This document shows, piece after piece, positions 34,109-42,212 of a stretch of DNA of 64,000 nt. Location: assembly GCF_037203705.1 (NCBI RefSeq), contig NZ_JBBCAT010000001.1:1585418-1649417 (forward strand), given 5' to 3'. The notes below the pieces were generated by a model. It saw only the letters and a list, made by a program, of their open reading frames with translations. It was not told where the DNA came from and searched no databases. The position numbers and the translations under genes are program-made. Every line of letters starts with the position of its first letter. Within the stretch, counting starts at the first letter, position 1. Origin of the DNA: Prosthecomicrobium sp. N25 (GTDB lineage Bacteria; Pseudomonadota; Alphaproteobacteria; Rhizobiales; Ancalomicrobiaceae).

Positions 34109-35716
34109 TCACATCCGGAACACGCCGAAGCGCGTCGTCTCTTCGGGGGCGTTCATTGCCGCCGACAGGCCGAGCGCCAGGACCATGCGGGTGTCGAGCG
34201 GGTCGATGATGCCGTCGTCCCACAGCCGGGCTGACGAGTAGTAGGGGTGGCCCTGCTGCTCGTACTGTGCCCGGATCGGCGCCTTGAAGGCCTCCTCCGC
34301 CTCGGCCGGCCAGGACTGGCCGCGCGCCTCGAGCCCGTCGCGACGCACCTGCGCCAGCACGTTCGCGGCCTGATCGCCGCCCATCACGGAGATCCGGGCG
34401 TTGGGCCACATCCACAGGAAGCGGGGGTCGTAGCCCCGCCCGCACATGCCGTAGTTCCCGGCCCCGAAGGAATTGCCGATGATGACGGTGAACTTCGGGA
34501 CCCGCGCCGTCGACACCGCGGTGACCATCTTGGCCCCGTCCTTGGCGATGCCGCCCGCCTCGTACTTGCGGCCGACCATGAAGCCCGTGATGTTCTGCAG
34601 GAAGACGAGCGGCGTGCCGGACTGGGCGCAGAGCTCGATGAAGTGAGCCCCCTTCAGCGCTGATTCCGAAAAGAGAATCCCGTTGTTGGCGATGATCCCG
34701 ACCGGATAGCCCCAGATCCGCGCGAAGCCGGTGATGAGCGTCGTCCCGTAGAGCGGCTTGAACTCGTCGAACTCCGAGCCGTCCACGATCCGCCCGATGA
34801 TCTGCCGCACGTCGAAGGGCTTCTTGGGATCGGCCGAGACGATGCCGTAGAGGTCGGCGGGATCGAGCCGGGGCTCGCGCGGCGCCCGAAGCTCCTGGCC
34901 GTGGCGCTTGCCGCGGTTGAGCGTCTTCACGATGTCCCGCGCGATCGCGAGCGCATGGGCGTCGGTCTCGGCCATGTGGTCCGAAACGCCGGAGATCCGG
35001 GTATGCACGTCAGCCCCGCCCAGGTCCTCCGCCGAGACGACCTCCCCCGTCGCCGCCTTCACGAGCGGCGGGCCGCCGAGGAAGATGGTCGCCTGGTTGC
35101 GCACCATGATGGACTGGTCCGCCATGGCCGGCACATAGGCGCCGCCCGCCGTGCAGGAGCCCATGACGACGGCGATCTGCGGGATGCCCTTGGCCGACAT
35201 GGTCGCCTGATTGAAGAAGATCCGGCCGAAATGCTCGCGGTCCGGGAAGACCTCGTCCTGGTTCGGCAGGTTGGCGCCGCCGGAATCGACGAGGTAGAGG
35301 CAGGGCAGGTGGTTCTCCTCCGCGATCCGCTGCGCGCGCAGGTGCTTCTTCACCGTCATCGGGAAGTAGGTGCCGCCCTTCACGGTCGCATCGTTGGCGA
35401 CGATCACGCATTCGCGGCCGGCCACCCGGCCGATGCCGGTGATGAGGCCCGCCGCCGGCACCTCGTCGCCGTACATCCCGTGGGCCGCGAGCTGCGAGAA
35501 CTCCAGGAAGGGCGAGCCGACGTCGATCAGCGTCCGGATGCGGTCGCGCGGCAGGAGCTTGCCGCGGCCGAGGTGCTTCTCCCGGGCCGCCTGGCCGCCG
35601 CCCTCGCCGATCCGGTCCACCACGGCCCGGAGATCCGCCACTGCGCCGGCGAGCGCGTCCCGGTTGGCGCCGTATTCGGCCGATCGGCGATCCACCGCAT
35701 CTTCGATCAGGGGCAT
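34109..35716 (-). CDS. Methylcrotonyl-CoA carboxylase beta (carboxyltransferase) subunit, 535 aa
   Basis: Transfers the carboxyl group from biotin to 3-methylcrotonyl-CoA. Crotonase-fold carboxyltransferase signatures are [45 protein letters not shown] and [13 protein letters not shown]. The NLPNQDEVF stretch is characteristic of methylcrotonyl- rather than propionyl-CoA carboxylases. I chose the ATG at 35716 ([12 protein letters not shown]), the normal start of this family. It is the first gene of the leucine-degradation operon, with a palindromic motif about 100 bases upstream. Confidence 0.92.
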   Translation of the reverse strand: MPLIEDAVDRRSAEYGANRDALAGAVADLRAVVDRIGEGGGQAAREKHLGRGKLLPRDRIRTLIDVGSPFLEFSQLAAHGMYGDEVPAAGLITGIGRVAGRECVIVANDATVKGGTYFPMTVKKHLRAQRIAEENHLPCLYLVDSGGANLPNQDEVFPDREHFGRIFFNQATMSAKGIPQIAVVMGSCTAGGAYVPAMADQSIMVRNQATIFLGGPPLVKAATGEVVSAEDLGGADVHTRISGVSDHMAETDAHALAIARDIVKTLNRGKRHGQELRAPREPRLDPADLYGIVSADPKKPFDVRQIIGRIVDGSEFDEFKPLYGTTLITGFARIWGYPVGIIANNGILFSESALKGAHFIELCAQSGTPLVFLQNITGFMVGRKYEAGGIAKDGAKMVTAVSTARVPKFTVIIGNSFGAGNYGMCGRGYDPRFLWMWPNARISVMGGDQAANVLAQVRRDGLEARGQSWPAEAEEAFKAPIRAQYEQQGHPYYSSARLWDDGIIDPLDTRMVLALGLSAAMNAPEETTRFGVFRM

Positions 35717-35818
35717 CGGGGCCTCTCTCGGTTGGGGCCAGGGCCGGCCGGCCGCCGCGCCTCTGCCGTCACGCATCCACGTCGGAGGGGCCCGGGAGAC
35801 GATCCTTCTCGAGCCAGG

Positions 35819-35835
35819 AAACGATCGTACGTTTT
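35819..35835. promoter_or_regulatory. Candidate TetR-type operator upstream of the leucine-degradation operon
   Basis: AAACGATCGTACGTTTT is an inverted repeat (AAACG ... CGTTT around a CG-centred core) about 100 bases before the carboxylase beta start. It matches 11 of 17 positions of a motif at 37285, upstream of the TetR gene 1 kb away, which suggests a shared regulator. Confidence 0.4.
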
Positions 35836-35929
35836 TTTCCGGGAAAAGCAATGGGCCGAAGGGCGGGTCCCTCGCTCCGGAGGCCTGCAAGCGCCGAAGG
35901 CGAGCGTCGCCGTCCGAGCTGCGCTCCGA

Positions 35930-36307
35930 TCAGACGACGGTCACGAGGTCCGAATAGCCGGCGAGCGCAGCGTCCCCGGTCAGCAACCGCAAGGGTTCGC
36001 AGATCGCCTGGGCGACCAGGATCCGATCGAATGGATCCCGATGGATCGGCGGCAGCGCCCGCACCGCCATGGCGTGTTCCCAGGTCACCGGGAGCCCGGC
36101 AAAATCATTGGCCCGCAGGTTCGCTACGAAGGTGCCGAGTTCGATGTCGAGTTTGCCCGAAGAGACCTTGATCGCGATTTCCCAGAGTGAGGCGGAGCTC
36201 ACGAAGACGGCGCTCGCCTGCCGAATTTGGTTTCGAGCGGCCTCCGGCGGCCGCGTGTTGCCCTCCGCGAACCAGATCGCGACATCCATGTCGAGCAGCA
36301 GGTTCAC
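35930..36307 (-). CDS. PIN-domain toxin (VapC type), 125 aa
   Basis: The second PIN toxin of the window. The acidic residues are Asp in LLLDMDVAIWF, Glu in ASLWEIAIKV, Asp in HRDPFDRILVAQA, and Asp in LLTGDAAL. The RDPFDR...AQA motif is typical of VapC partners of Phd/YefM antitoxins. The start is GTG at 36307, overlapping the antitoxin stop. It is unrelated in detail to the toxin at 30 kb, so the two pairs did not arise by recent duplication. Confidence 0.88.
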   Translation of the reverse strand: MNLLLDMDVAIWFAEGNTRPPEAARNQIRQASAVFVSSASLWEIAIKVSSGKLDIELGTFVANLRANDFAGLPVTWEHAMAVRALPPIHRDPFDRILVAQAICEPLRLLTGDAALAGYSDLVTVV

Positions 36308-36546
36308 TCGGACGACTTTCCCTCGAACAGGTCCGGGAGATCGTCCGGCAGGGGCGCGTCGAAATCCTCGGCCATCCGGATCTCGCCCTTCATGAAGCCG
36401 AACTTGCGCTGGGGCCGCGTCTCGAGCGCGACGAGCCGCGCCACAGGCTTGCCCGCCTTGGCGATGACGATCTCCTCCCCGCCGGCCGCCTGCTCGACCA
36501 GATCGGAGAGGTGGGTCTTGGCCTCGTAGAGGTTGACTTGCTTCAT
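36304..36546 (-). CDS. Phd/YefM-type antitoxin, 80 aa
   Basis: An N-terminal Phd fold (VNLYEAKTHLSDLVEQAAGGEEIVIAKAGKPVARLV) is followed by a C-terminal toxin-binding tail (RMAEDFDAPLPDDLPDLFEGK). The ATG at 36546 follows a GGGAGT site. The tail motif D-F-D-x-P-L-P is the usual partner for the adjacent PIN toxin. Such antitoxins bind their own promoter. The stop overlaps the toxin start. Confidence 0.9.
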   Translation of the reverse strand: MKQVNLYEAKTHLSDLVEQAAGGEEIVIAKAGKPVARLVALETRPQRKFGFMKGEIRMAEDFDAPLPDDLPDLFEGKSSE

Positions 36547-36633
36547 GGCTGCGGACTCCCTGCCGCTCAAGATGCGCCTCTGACCAGGCTTGGTCGAACA
36601 CATTCGCGGCAGGCAGATCGGCGGCGCTGCGGC

Positions 36634-37224
36634 TCAGGTCTTCACGCCCTCGAGCACCAGGCCCGTATGGATCCGGATCAGGTCCTCCTGGCCGAGCCGC
36701 CCGTCCGGCCGGTACCACTGGGAGATCCCGGTCAGCATGGCGATCAGCGCGAAGGTGGTGACGCGCACGTCCTCGACCCGGAAGACGCCCGCCGCCTTGC
36801 CGTCCGCCAGGATGGCGGAGAGCCGCGCCTCGTAGCCGTCACGCAGCGCCACGATCCGGGCTCGGTTCTCCGGCTCCAGGCTGCGAAGCTCCATGTTGGC
36901 GACGACGACCTCGGCCCGGCGCGTCATGTGATAGGCGAGGTGCAGGCGGCAGAAGGCGCGGAGCCGGTCGACCGGGTCCGTAAGACCGGCGAGCGCGGCT
37001 TGCGCATGCGCCGTCAGGTCTTCCATGTGGGCGAGCACGATCTCGAATAGGAGCGCCTGCTTGGACGCGATGTGGTTGTAGAGCGACCCCGACTGGAGTC
37101 CCACCTCCTGGCCGAGTTGGCGCAGGCTCATCGCCTCGTAGCCGTGCTCGTAAATGAGCCGGAGCCCCGCCTCGCGGATCGACTGGGCGGTCTTCGGCCC
37201 GCTGGACCCGACGGTTCTGGCCAT
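36634..37224 (-). CDS. TetR-family transcriptional regulator, 196 aa
   Basis: The helix-turn-helix lies at about residues 12-58 (IYEHGYEAMSLRQLGQEVGL, then SGSLYNHIASKQALLFEI). The C-terminal half is a ligand-binding helical domain with the TetR_C-like stretch AFCRLHLAYHMTRR. The position upstream of the toxin-antitoxin pair and leucine-degradation operon on the same strand suggests it controls acyl-CoA or branched-chain catabolism. A candidate palindrome lies 60-75 bases before its start. The ligand is unknown; an acyl-CoA is a guess from context. Confidence 0.85.
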   Translation of the reverse strand: MARTVGSSGPKTAQSIREAGLRLIYEHGYEAMSLRQLGQEVGLQSGSLYNHIASKQALLFEIVLAHMEDLTAHAQAALAGLTDPVDRLRAFCRLHLAYHMTRRAEVVVANMELRSLEPENRARIVALRDGYEARLSAILADGKAAGVFRVEDVRVTTFALIAMLTGISQWYRPDGRLGQEDLIRIHTGLVLEGVKT

Positions 37225-37284
37225 GCGTTCCCCTGCCTTCGCGTTCGAACGGCACTGGACAGGGTAGCAGAGCGCCGATTAAAA

Positions 37285-37301
37285 ATACGAGCGCTCTTTT
37301 G
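37285..37301. promoter_or_regulatory. Candidate TetR operator before the TetR gene
   Basis: ATACGAGCGCTCTTTTG contains the perfect eight-base palindrome GAGCGCTC flanked by A/T runs, about 60 bases upstream of the TetR start. It resembles the motif at 35819-35835. Confidence 0.4.
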
Positions 37302-37424
37302 TTTCGGCTCCAGCGTCGGGGCGATCGGGCCTTTGGCATGCGTTTCCCTCATGGCCCGCGATGACGTGCCCGCCTCGGCATGGTATCGAGGGATCGCCCA
37401 CCGCCCCAGATTCCAAAGAGCGCC

Positions 37425-38369
37425 ATGGCCCGAAACCGTCGCGATGAAGAGCTGATCCTGCGCATCGCGCGCATGCGCTACGATCAGAAGCTCGCCCAGC
37501 ACGAGATCGCCAAGCAGCTCGCCGTCTCCGAATCGACCATCAGCCGCGCCCTCAAGGCCGCGATGGATCTCGGCTTCGTCGAAATCCAGATCACGCCCTA
37601 CGCGATGCGCGACTTCGAGCTGGAGCGCCGGCTGGTCCAGCGCTTCGGGCTGGAGTTCGCGGTCGTCGTCCAGCCCCGCGCCGGCGCCCAGAACGCCTAC
37701 GAGATCCTCGGCCGCGCCATCGCGCGCACCGTCGAGGACCGCCTGACCCCCGGCACCGTGCTGGGCGTCTCAGACGGCGACACCGTGGCCGCCGTCGCGG
37801 CCGCCATCCGCCGCGGCAAGTCCTCGGACGTGGACGTCGTCTCCCTGATCGGCGGTGTCGGGGCGCCGCAGATCCCTAGCCATTCGAGCGAGGTCTGCCG
37901 CATGCTGGCCGCCGGCCTCGGCGCCCGCGCCTGGCAGCTGCCCGTCCCCGCCATCGTCGACGACGTGGTCGCCGCCCGCGGCCTGCTCGAGACCGCGTCC
38001 GTGAAGGCGGTGTTCGATCTCGTCCGACGCATGACCGTGGCGCTGGTCGGCATCGGCTCGATCTCGCCGCGCGCCACCGTGTTCCGCCACGGCGTGATCG
38101 ACAACGCCTATATCGAGACGATCGCCGCCCGCGGCGCCGTGGGCACCATCTGCGGCCGCTTCTTCGGTCCCGATGGCAAGCCGGTCGCCTCCGAATTCGA
38201 CGAGCGCACCCTGTCGGTGACCCTCGAGGACCTCGCCCGCGCGCCCCTCGGCATCGCCGCCGCCCTCGGCCCCAACAAGGCCCCCGCCATCCGCGCCGCC
38301 ATCCAGGGCCGCATTGTCAACGCCCTCGGCACCGACAGCGACACGGCGAGGGCTCTGCTGGAGGGGTGA
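37425..38369 (+). CDS. SorC/DeoR-type sugar-binding transcriptional regulator, 314 aa
   Basis: A winged HTH at residues about 1-60 (MRYDQKLAQHEIAKQLAVSESTISRALKAA) is followed by a sugar-phosphate-binding SorC domain: LTPGTVLGVSDGDTVAAV, VVSLIGGVG, ALVGIGSISP and the C-terminal GxxKAPAIRAAL-like stretch NKAPAIRAAIQGRIVNAL. The ATG at 37425 is preferred to an in-frame start 45 bases upstream because the HTH homology begins there. No sugar operon is adjacent, so its target is not evident. It converges on the aldehyde dehydrogenase gene. Confidence 0.87.
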   Translation: MARNRRDEELILRIARMRYDQKLAQHEIAKQLAVSESTISRALKAAMDLGFVEIQITPYAMRDFELERRLVQRFGLEFAVVVQPRAGAQNAYEILGRAIARTVEDRLTPGTVLGVSDGDTVAAVAAAIRRGKSSDVDVVSLIGGVGAPQIPSHSSEVCRMLAAGLGARAWQLPVPAIVDDVVAARGLLETASVKAVFDLVRRMTVALVGIGSISPRATVFRHGVIDNAYIETIAARGAVGTICGRFFGPDGKPVASEFDERTLSVTLEDLARAPLGIAAALGPNKAPAIRAAIQGRIVNALGTDSDTARALLEG

Positions 38370-38384
38370 CGCCCCGCTCTCCCC

Positions 38385-39929
38385 TCACTCCACGTCGAAC
38401 TTCACCCCCTGCGCCAGCGGCAGCGTGGTGCCGTAGTTCACGGTGTTGGTGGTCCGGCGCATGTAGGCCTTCCAGGAGTCCGAGCCGGCTTCGCGGCCGC
38501 CGCCCGTCTCCTTCTCGCCCCCGAACGCGCCGCCGATTTCCGCGCCCGAGGGGCCGATGTTGACGTTGGCGATGCCGCAGTCGGAGCCCTCCGCCGAGAC
38601 GAAGCGCTCGGCCTCCCGCAGGTCGTTCGTGAAGATCGACGAGGAAAGGCCCTGCGGCACGGCGTTGTGGAGCGCGATCGCCTCGTCGAGCGTGCGGTAG
38701 CGCATCACGTAGAGGATCGGCGCGAAGGTTTCCTCGACGACCGGCCCGCACTGGGACGGCATCTCCACGAGGGCCGGCGCCGCATATGCGCCGCCGAGCC
38801 CGGGCACCGCGGCGCGGCCGCCGCCCGTCACCACCCCGCCCTCCGCCTTCGCGGCGGCGAGCGCCGCGTCCATGCGGGCGAGCGCCGCCTCGTCGATCAG
38901 CGGTCCGATCAGGGTGCCCGCCTCCAGCGGGTTGCCGATCCGGACCGAACCGTAGGCCTTCTTCAGCCGCGGCACGAGCCGGTCGTAGATGCTTTCATGC
39001 ACGAAGAGGCGGCGCAGCGTCGTGCAGCGCTGGCCCGCGGTCCCCATCGCCGCGAAGGCGACCGCCCGAAGAACCAGGTCGAGATCCGCCGAGGGGCAGA
39101 CGATCGCCGCGTTGTTGCCGCCGAGCTCCAGGATCGCGCGGGCGAAGCGCTTGGCGAGCCGGGGGCCGACGGCCCGCCCCATCGCGGTCGAGCCCGTCGC
39201 CGAGACGACCGGCACCCGGGGGTCGTCCACCAGCGCCTCGCCGACCGCCCGCCCACCGATGAGCACCTCCACGAGCCCGTCCGGGGCCGCGCCGCCCTCG
39301 GCATTGAAGCGGGCCGCGGCGCGCCCGTAGATCGCCGCCGTGGCGAGCGCCGTCAGCGGCGTCTTCTCGGAGGGCTTCCAGACGACCGGATTGCCGCAGA
39401 CCAGCGCCAGCGCCGCGTTCCAGGACCAGACCGCGACGGGGAAGTTGAAGGCCGAGATGACGCCCGTCACGCCGAGCGGGTGCCAGGTCTCCATCATCCG
39501 GTGGTTCGGCCGCTCGGTCGCGATCGTCAGTCCGTAGAGCTGGCGCGACAGTCCCACCGCGAAGTCGCAGATGTCGATCATCTCCTGGACCTCGCCGAGG
39601 CCTTCCGAGACGATCTTGCCAGCCTCGATCGAGACCAGCCGGCCGAGGGCCGCCTTGTCGCGGCGCAGCTCCTCGCCGAGAAGGCGCACCAGTTCGCCGC
39701 GCTTCGGCGCCGGCACGGCCCGCCAGGCCCGGAACGCCGCCTCGGCGCGACCGATCGCGGCCGCCGCGCCGGCGGCGTCCGTTTCCGGCAGGGATGCGAG
39801 CGTCTCCCCCGTGATCGGCGACCGCGCGGGAAGCGTCCCGCCGGTCAGGGCCTCGCGCCGGACACCCAGCCCCTGGAGGAGCTCGAGCGTTTCGCCGGCG
39901 AGCGACAGGGGCTTGGCTTCCTGGGTCAT
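38385..39929 (-). CDS. ALDH7-type aldehyde dehydrogenase (aminoadipate-semialdehyde dehydrogenase-like), 514 aa
   Basis: An NAD(P)-dependent aldehyde dehydrogenase. Motifs are VISAFNFPVAVWSWN, KPSEKTPLTA, ATGSTAMGRAVGP, the ALDH glutamate in ILELGGNNA and the nucleophile in GQRCTTLRRLFVH. The C-terminal ANVNIGPSGAEIGGAFGGEKETGGGREAG-type region is characteristic of the ALDH7/antiquitin group, whose members oxidise alpha-aminoadipate semialdehyde in lysine catabolism. The ATG at 39929 follows a purine-rich AAGGACC site. No other lysine-degradation gene is adjacent, so the substrate is inferred from the family. Confidence 0.87.
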   Translation of the reverse strand: MTQEAKPLSLAGETLELLQGLGVRREALTGGTLPARSPITGETLASLPETDAAGAAAAIGRAEAAFRAWRAVPAPKRGELVRLLGEELRRDKAALGRLVSIEAGKIVSEGLGEVQEMIDICDFAVGLSRQLYGLTIATERPNHRMMETWHPLGVTGVISAFNFPVAVWSWNAALALVCGNPVVWKPSEKTPLTALATAAIYGRAAARFNAEGGAAPDGLVEVLIGGRAVGEALVDDPRVPVVSATGSTAMGRAVGPRLAKRFARAILELGGNNAAIVCPSADLDLVLRAVAFAAMGTAGQRCTTLRRLFVHESIYDRLVPRLKKAYGSVRIGNPLEAGTLIGPLIDEAALARMDAALAAAKAEGGVVTGGGRAAVPGLGGAYAAPALVEMPSQCGPVVEETFAPILYVMRYRTLDEAIALHNAVPQGLSSSIFTNDLREAERFVSAEGSDCGIANVNIGPSGAEIGGAFGGEKETGGGREAGSDSWKAYMRRTTNTVNYGTTLPLAQGVKFDVE

Positions 39930-40027
39930 GACGGGGTCCTTCCTGTTTGCGACGGCCGGCGTCTTAGCACTTCGCGCGGGCCTGCGCCTCTCCCGAATGC
40001 GGCCTTCGGCGTCGCCGCCAGGCGCCT

Positions 40028-40306
40028 TCAACGCAGATAGGTCCGCAAGACCTCGATCAGCTCCTCCGCCGCCCGGGCCCGATCCGAGCCGGCCGGCTCG
40101 TCCGGATCGAGGACGTGGGAGCGGAGGTGATGCTCCATCAGCTCGGCCGTGAGCCCGTTGACCGCGCCGCGCACGGCGGCGGTGAGCTGGAGCACGTCCG
40201 CGCAGCCGAGCTCCGCCTCGAGCGCCCGCTCCACCGCTTCGACCTGCCCTTTCAGCCGGCGCACCCGGGCGAGCAGCTTTCCCTTGTCGCGAATCGTGTG
40301 GGACAC
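40028..40306 (-). CDS. RcnR-type nickel/cobalt-sensing repressor (CsoR/RcnR family), 92 aa
   Basis: An all-helical metal sensor. The residues used by E. coli RcnR for Ni/Co are all in place: H3 (MSHTIRDK), C35 (ELGCADVL), H60 and H64 (HHLRSHVL). CsoR-type copper ligands and the FrmR formaldehyde pattern fit less well. The DNA-binding first helix has LLARVRRLKGQV. It is divergent from the RcnA-like exporter, with a palindrome between the two. Metal binding should release the repressor and induce efflux. Confidence 0.9.
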   Translation of the reverse strand: MSHTIRDKGKLLARVRRLKGQVEAVERALEAELGCADVLQLTAAVRGAVNGLTAELMEHHLRSHVLDPDEPAGSDRARAAEELIEVLRTYLR

Positions 40307-40317
40307 GTTGTCCTCCG

Positions 40318-40333
40318 ATACCCCAGGGGGTAT
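40318..40333. promoter_or_regulatory. RcnR/CsoR-type operator
   Basis: ATACCCCAGGGGGTAT is a perfect inverted repeat (ATACCCC / GGGGTAT around AG) with the TA-C-tract/G-tract-TA layout of CsoR/RcnR family operators. It lies 12 bases before the repressor start and 42 before the exporter start, so one site can control both. Confidence 0.8.
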
Positions 40334-40374
40334 ATCATGCCCGTCCTGACCGAAACTTGGAAGCCGGCCGAGCC

Positions 40375-41364
40375 ATGCCCGACATCGCCGCCCTGATCCA
40401 GGCCGGAGCCGCCAATCCCTGGCTCTATCTGCCCCTCGCCGTCCTGCTCGGGGCGTTGCATGCGCTCGAGCCGGGCCATTCCAAGACCATGATGGCCGGC
40501 TTCATCATCGCGGTCCGCGGCACCCCGGCGCAAGCCGTCCTGCTCGGCGTCTCGGCGGCCGTGGGCCACACGCTGGTCGTCTGGGCGCTCGCCCTGATCG
40601 GCCTGTGGCTGGGCGACCGCGACATCCTGCGGACGGCGGAGCCCTGGCTGGTGCTGGTCTCCGGCCTGCTGGTGATGGGCCTCGCGATGCGCATCTTCCT
40701 GCTGCTGCGGCCCCGCCGGGCCGCCCATGGCCACCATCATGCGCAAGATGGCGAACAGGGGCAGGGCGCCGGCCCGCTCCATCGGCACCATCACGACCAT
40801 GACCATGACCACGAGCACGAGCACGGCCATCGCCATGGTCATGATCACGGTGACCCCCACCACCACGGTCACGCCCATGCGGCGGACCACCACGGTGCCG
40901 CCCATCGGCATCCCCACCGGCACGCCCCTGCCGTCGCCTCACCGGACGGCCCCACGCCCGACCCGGCGCCGCATGCTCCAGAGGACGCCCATGCGGCCGC
41001 CCACGCGCGCGCGATCCGGACGCGCTATGCCGGCCGGACCGTCACGGCGGTCGAGGTCGTCTGGTTCGGCTTCACCGGCGGGCTCCTGCCGTGCCCCGCC
41101 GCCATCGCGGTGCTGTTCATCTGCCTGCAGCTCAAGGAGGTGACGCTCGGCATCGGGATGGTGGCGGCCTTCAGCCTGGGGCTCGCCGTGACCCTCGTCG
41201 CGGTCGGCCTCGCGGCGGCCTGGGGCACCCGCGTCGCCGGAGCGCGCTTCGGGCACCGCTTCGAAGGATGGTCCGAGCGGCTGCCCTATGTCTCGGCCTC
41301 GCTGGTGTTCCTGGTCGGTCTGGCGATCGCGATCCGCGGCCTGGTGGAGCTCGGACAGGCCTGA
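40375..41364 (+). CDS. rcnA: RcnA-type nickel/cobalt efflux protein, 329 aa
   Basis: A six-helix NicO-family exporter. The first half has the HALEPGHSKTMM motif and helices to about residue 112. A long cytoplasmic histidine/aspartate-rich loop (about residues 118-185, more than 25 His) follows, then GFTGGLLPCPAAIAVLF and the final helices. The paired H-x-x-x-GH and PCP motifs and the His loop are diagnostic of RcnA. The ATG at 40375 is preferred; one lies 18 bases earlier. The divergent RcnR-like repressor fixes the substrate as nickel and/or cobalt with good confidence. Confidence 0.9.
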   Translation: MPDIAALIQAGAANPWLYLPLAVLLGALHALEPGHSKTMMAGFIIAVRGTPAQAVLLGVSAAVGHTLVVWALALIGLWLGDRDILRTAEPWLVLVSGLLVMGLAMRIFLLLRPRRAAHGHHHAQDGEQGQGAGPLHRHHHDHDHDHEHEHGHRHGHDHGDPHHHGHAHAADHHGAAHRHPHRHAPAVASPDGPTPDPAPHAPEDAHAAAHARAIRTRYAGRTVTAVEVVWFGFTGGLLPCPAAIAVLFICLQLKEVTLGIGMVAAFSLGLAVTLVAVGLAAAWGTRVAGARFGHRFEGWSERLPYVSASLVFLVGLAIAIRGLVELGQA

Positions 41365-41444
41365 TCGGCATCGGGTCGAACCGGTTCGAACGCGCTAGCG
41401 AAAAAACCGAAACCGAGAAAATGCGCGATGCGGCGTTTTGGACC

Positions 41445-41472
41445 TTGCATTGCTGCGACGCAGCATTAAATT
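41445..41472 (+). promoter_or_regulatory. Candidate promoter with embedded TGC-rich palindromic operator
   Basis: A -35-like TTGCAT (41445-41450) and a -10-like TAAATT (41467-41472) are 16 bases apart. The spacer holds the perfect palindrome TGCTGCGACGCAGCA (41451-41465). It contains CTGC-N3-GCAG, the pattern I recall for PhaR, the repressor of phasin and polyhydroxyalkanoate genes. Confidence 0.4.
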
Positions 41473-41477
41473 GAACC

Positions 41478-41560
41478 ACGTTAGAGCCTTGCTCTGGCAG
41501 CCCTCCTTGGGCGTTTCCTCCCTAGACTTGGGCCGCTGACAGTCGTCGGCGGCCTTTTTT
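41478..41560 (+). ncRNA. Candidate small RNA with anti-Shine-Dalgarno loops
   Basis: About 80 bases lie between the promoter-like motif at 41445 and a strong terminator at 41531-41560, without a credible reading frame. The segment contains two CCTCC-type (anti-Shine-Dalgarno) stretches. One is in the loop of a small hairpin GCCC-TCCTT-GGGC, the other in TTTCCTCCCTAG. This layout is like alphaproteobacterial regulatory RNAs. It could instead be a long 3' leader of the rcnA transcript, whose stop is 170 bases upstream. Confidence 0.35.
41531..41560 (+). terminator. Strong Rho-independent terminator
   Basis: Stem GGCCGCTGAC / GTCGGCGGCC (ten pairs, one G-T wobble), loop AGTC, followed by six T. 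Confidence 0.85.
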
Positions 41561-41614
41561 CTGCCCGGACGCCGGGGGATCGTTCCCGAACGTCCGTCGG
41601 TGCGGGAGGCTCGG

Positions 41615-42210
41615 GTGTCCACACGATCGTTGTCTCGGCGCGGCCTGATGGCCGGTGGTCTCGGCGCGGCGCCTTCCTGGCCCTGTCCCGCTCCGCGTTC
41701 GGCCAAACGGACGCCGACCTCGCGCTCACGCCGGCCTGCGGCCCGGACCCGGCCACGACGGCCCGGCAGACCGAAGGCCCCTACTTCAAGCCCCGCTCGC
41801 CGGAGCGGCAGGACTTGCGGGGCGGCGAGCGGGGCGAGGCCTTCGCGCTGGTCGGGCTCGTCCTGACGCGCGGCTGCCGTCCGGTGTCCCGGGCGCTCGT
41901 CGATCTCTGGCACGCCGATTCGGCCGGCGCCTACGACAACGCCGGCTTCCGTCTCCGCGGCCACCAGTACACCGACGACCGCGGCCGGTTCCGCTTCCTG
42001 ACCGTCGTTCCGGGCCTCTATCCCGGCCGCACGCGCCATTTTCACGTCAAGGTGCAGGCCCCGGGCGGATCGGTGCTGACGACGCAGCTCTATTTCCCGG
42101 ACGAACCCGGCAATGCCCGCGACGGCATCTTCGACGCGGCGCTCGTGATGCAGGTCCGGCCCGGCGATGGCGGACGCGTCGGGCGCTACGACCTCGTGCT
42201 CGCCGGCTGA
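41615..42210 (+). pseudogene. Intradiol ring-cleavage dioxygenase, frameshifted near its TAT leader
   Basis: The body (frame of 41815-42210 and upstream to about 41665) is a protocatechuate/catechol-type dioxygenase. It has RQTEGPYFKPRSPERQDLRG, LVDLWHADSAGAYDN with a Tyr iron ligand, VVPGLYPGRTRHFHVKV with the second Tyr and the two His, and LYFPDEPGN. A good TAT leader (STRSLSRRGLMAGGLGAA) from GTG 41615 precedes it, but one frame away. A single missing base near 41660-41672 would join the two into a normal protein of about 198 residues. The body frame has no convincing start of its own. Either a true recent frameshift or a sequencing error explains this. Confidence 0.75.
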
Positions 42211-42212
42211 GG

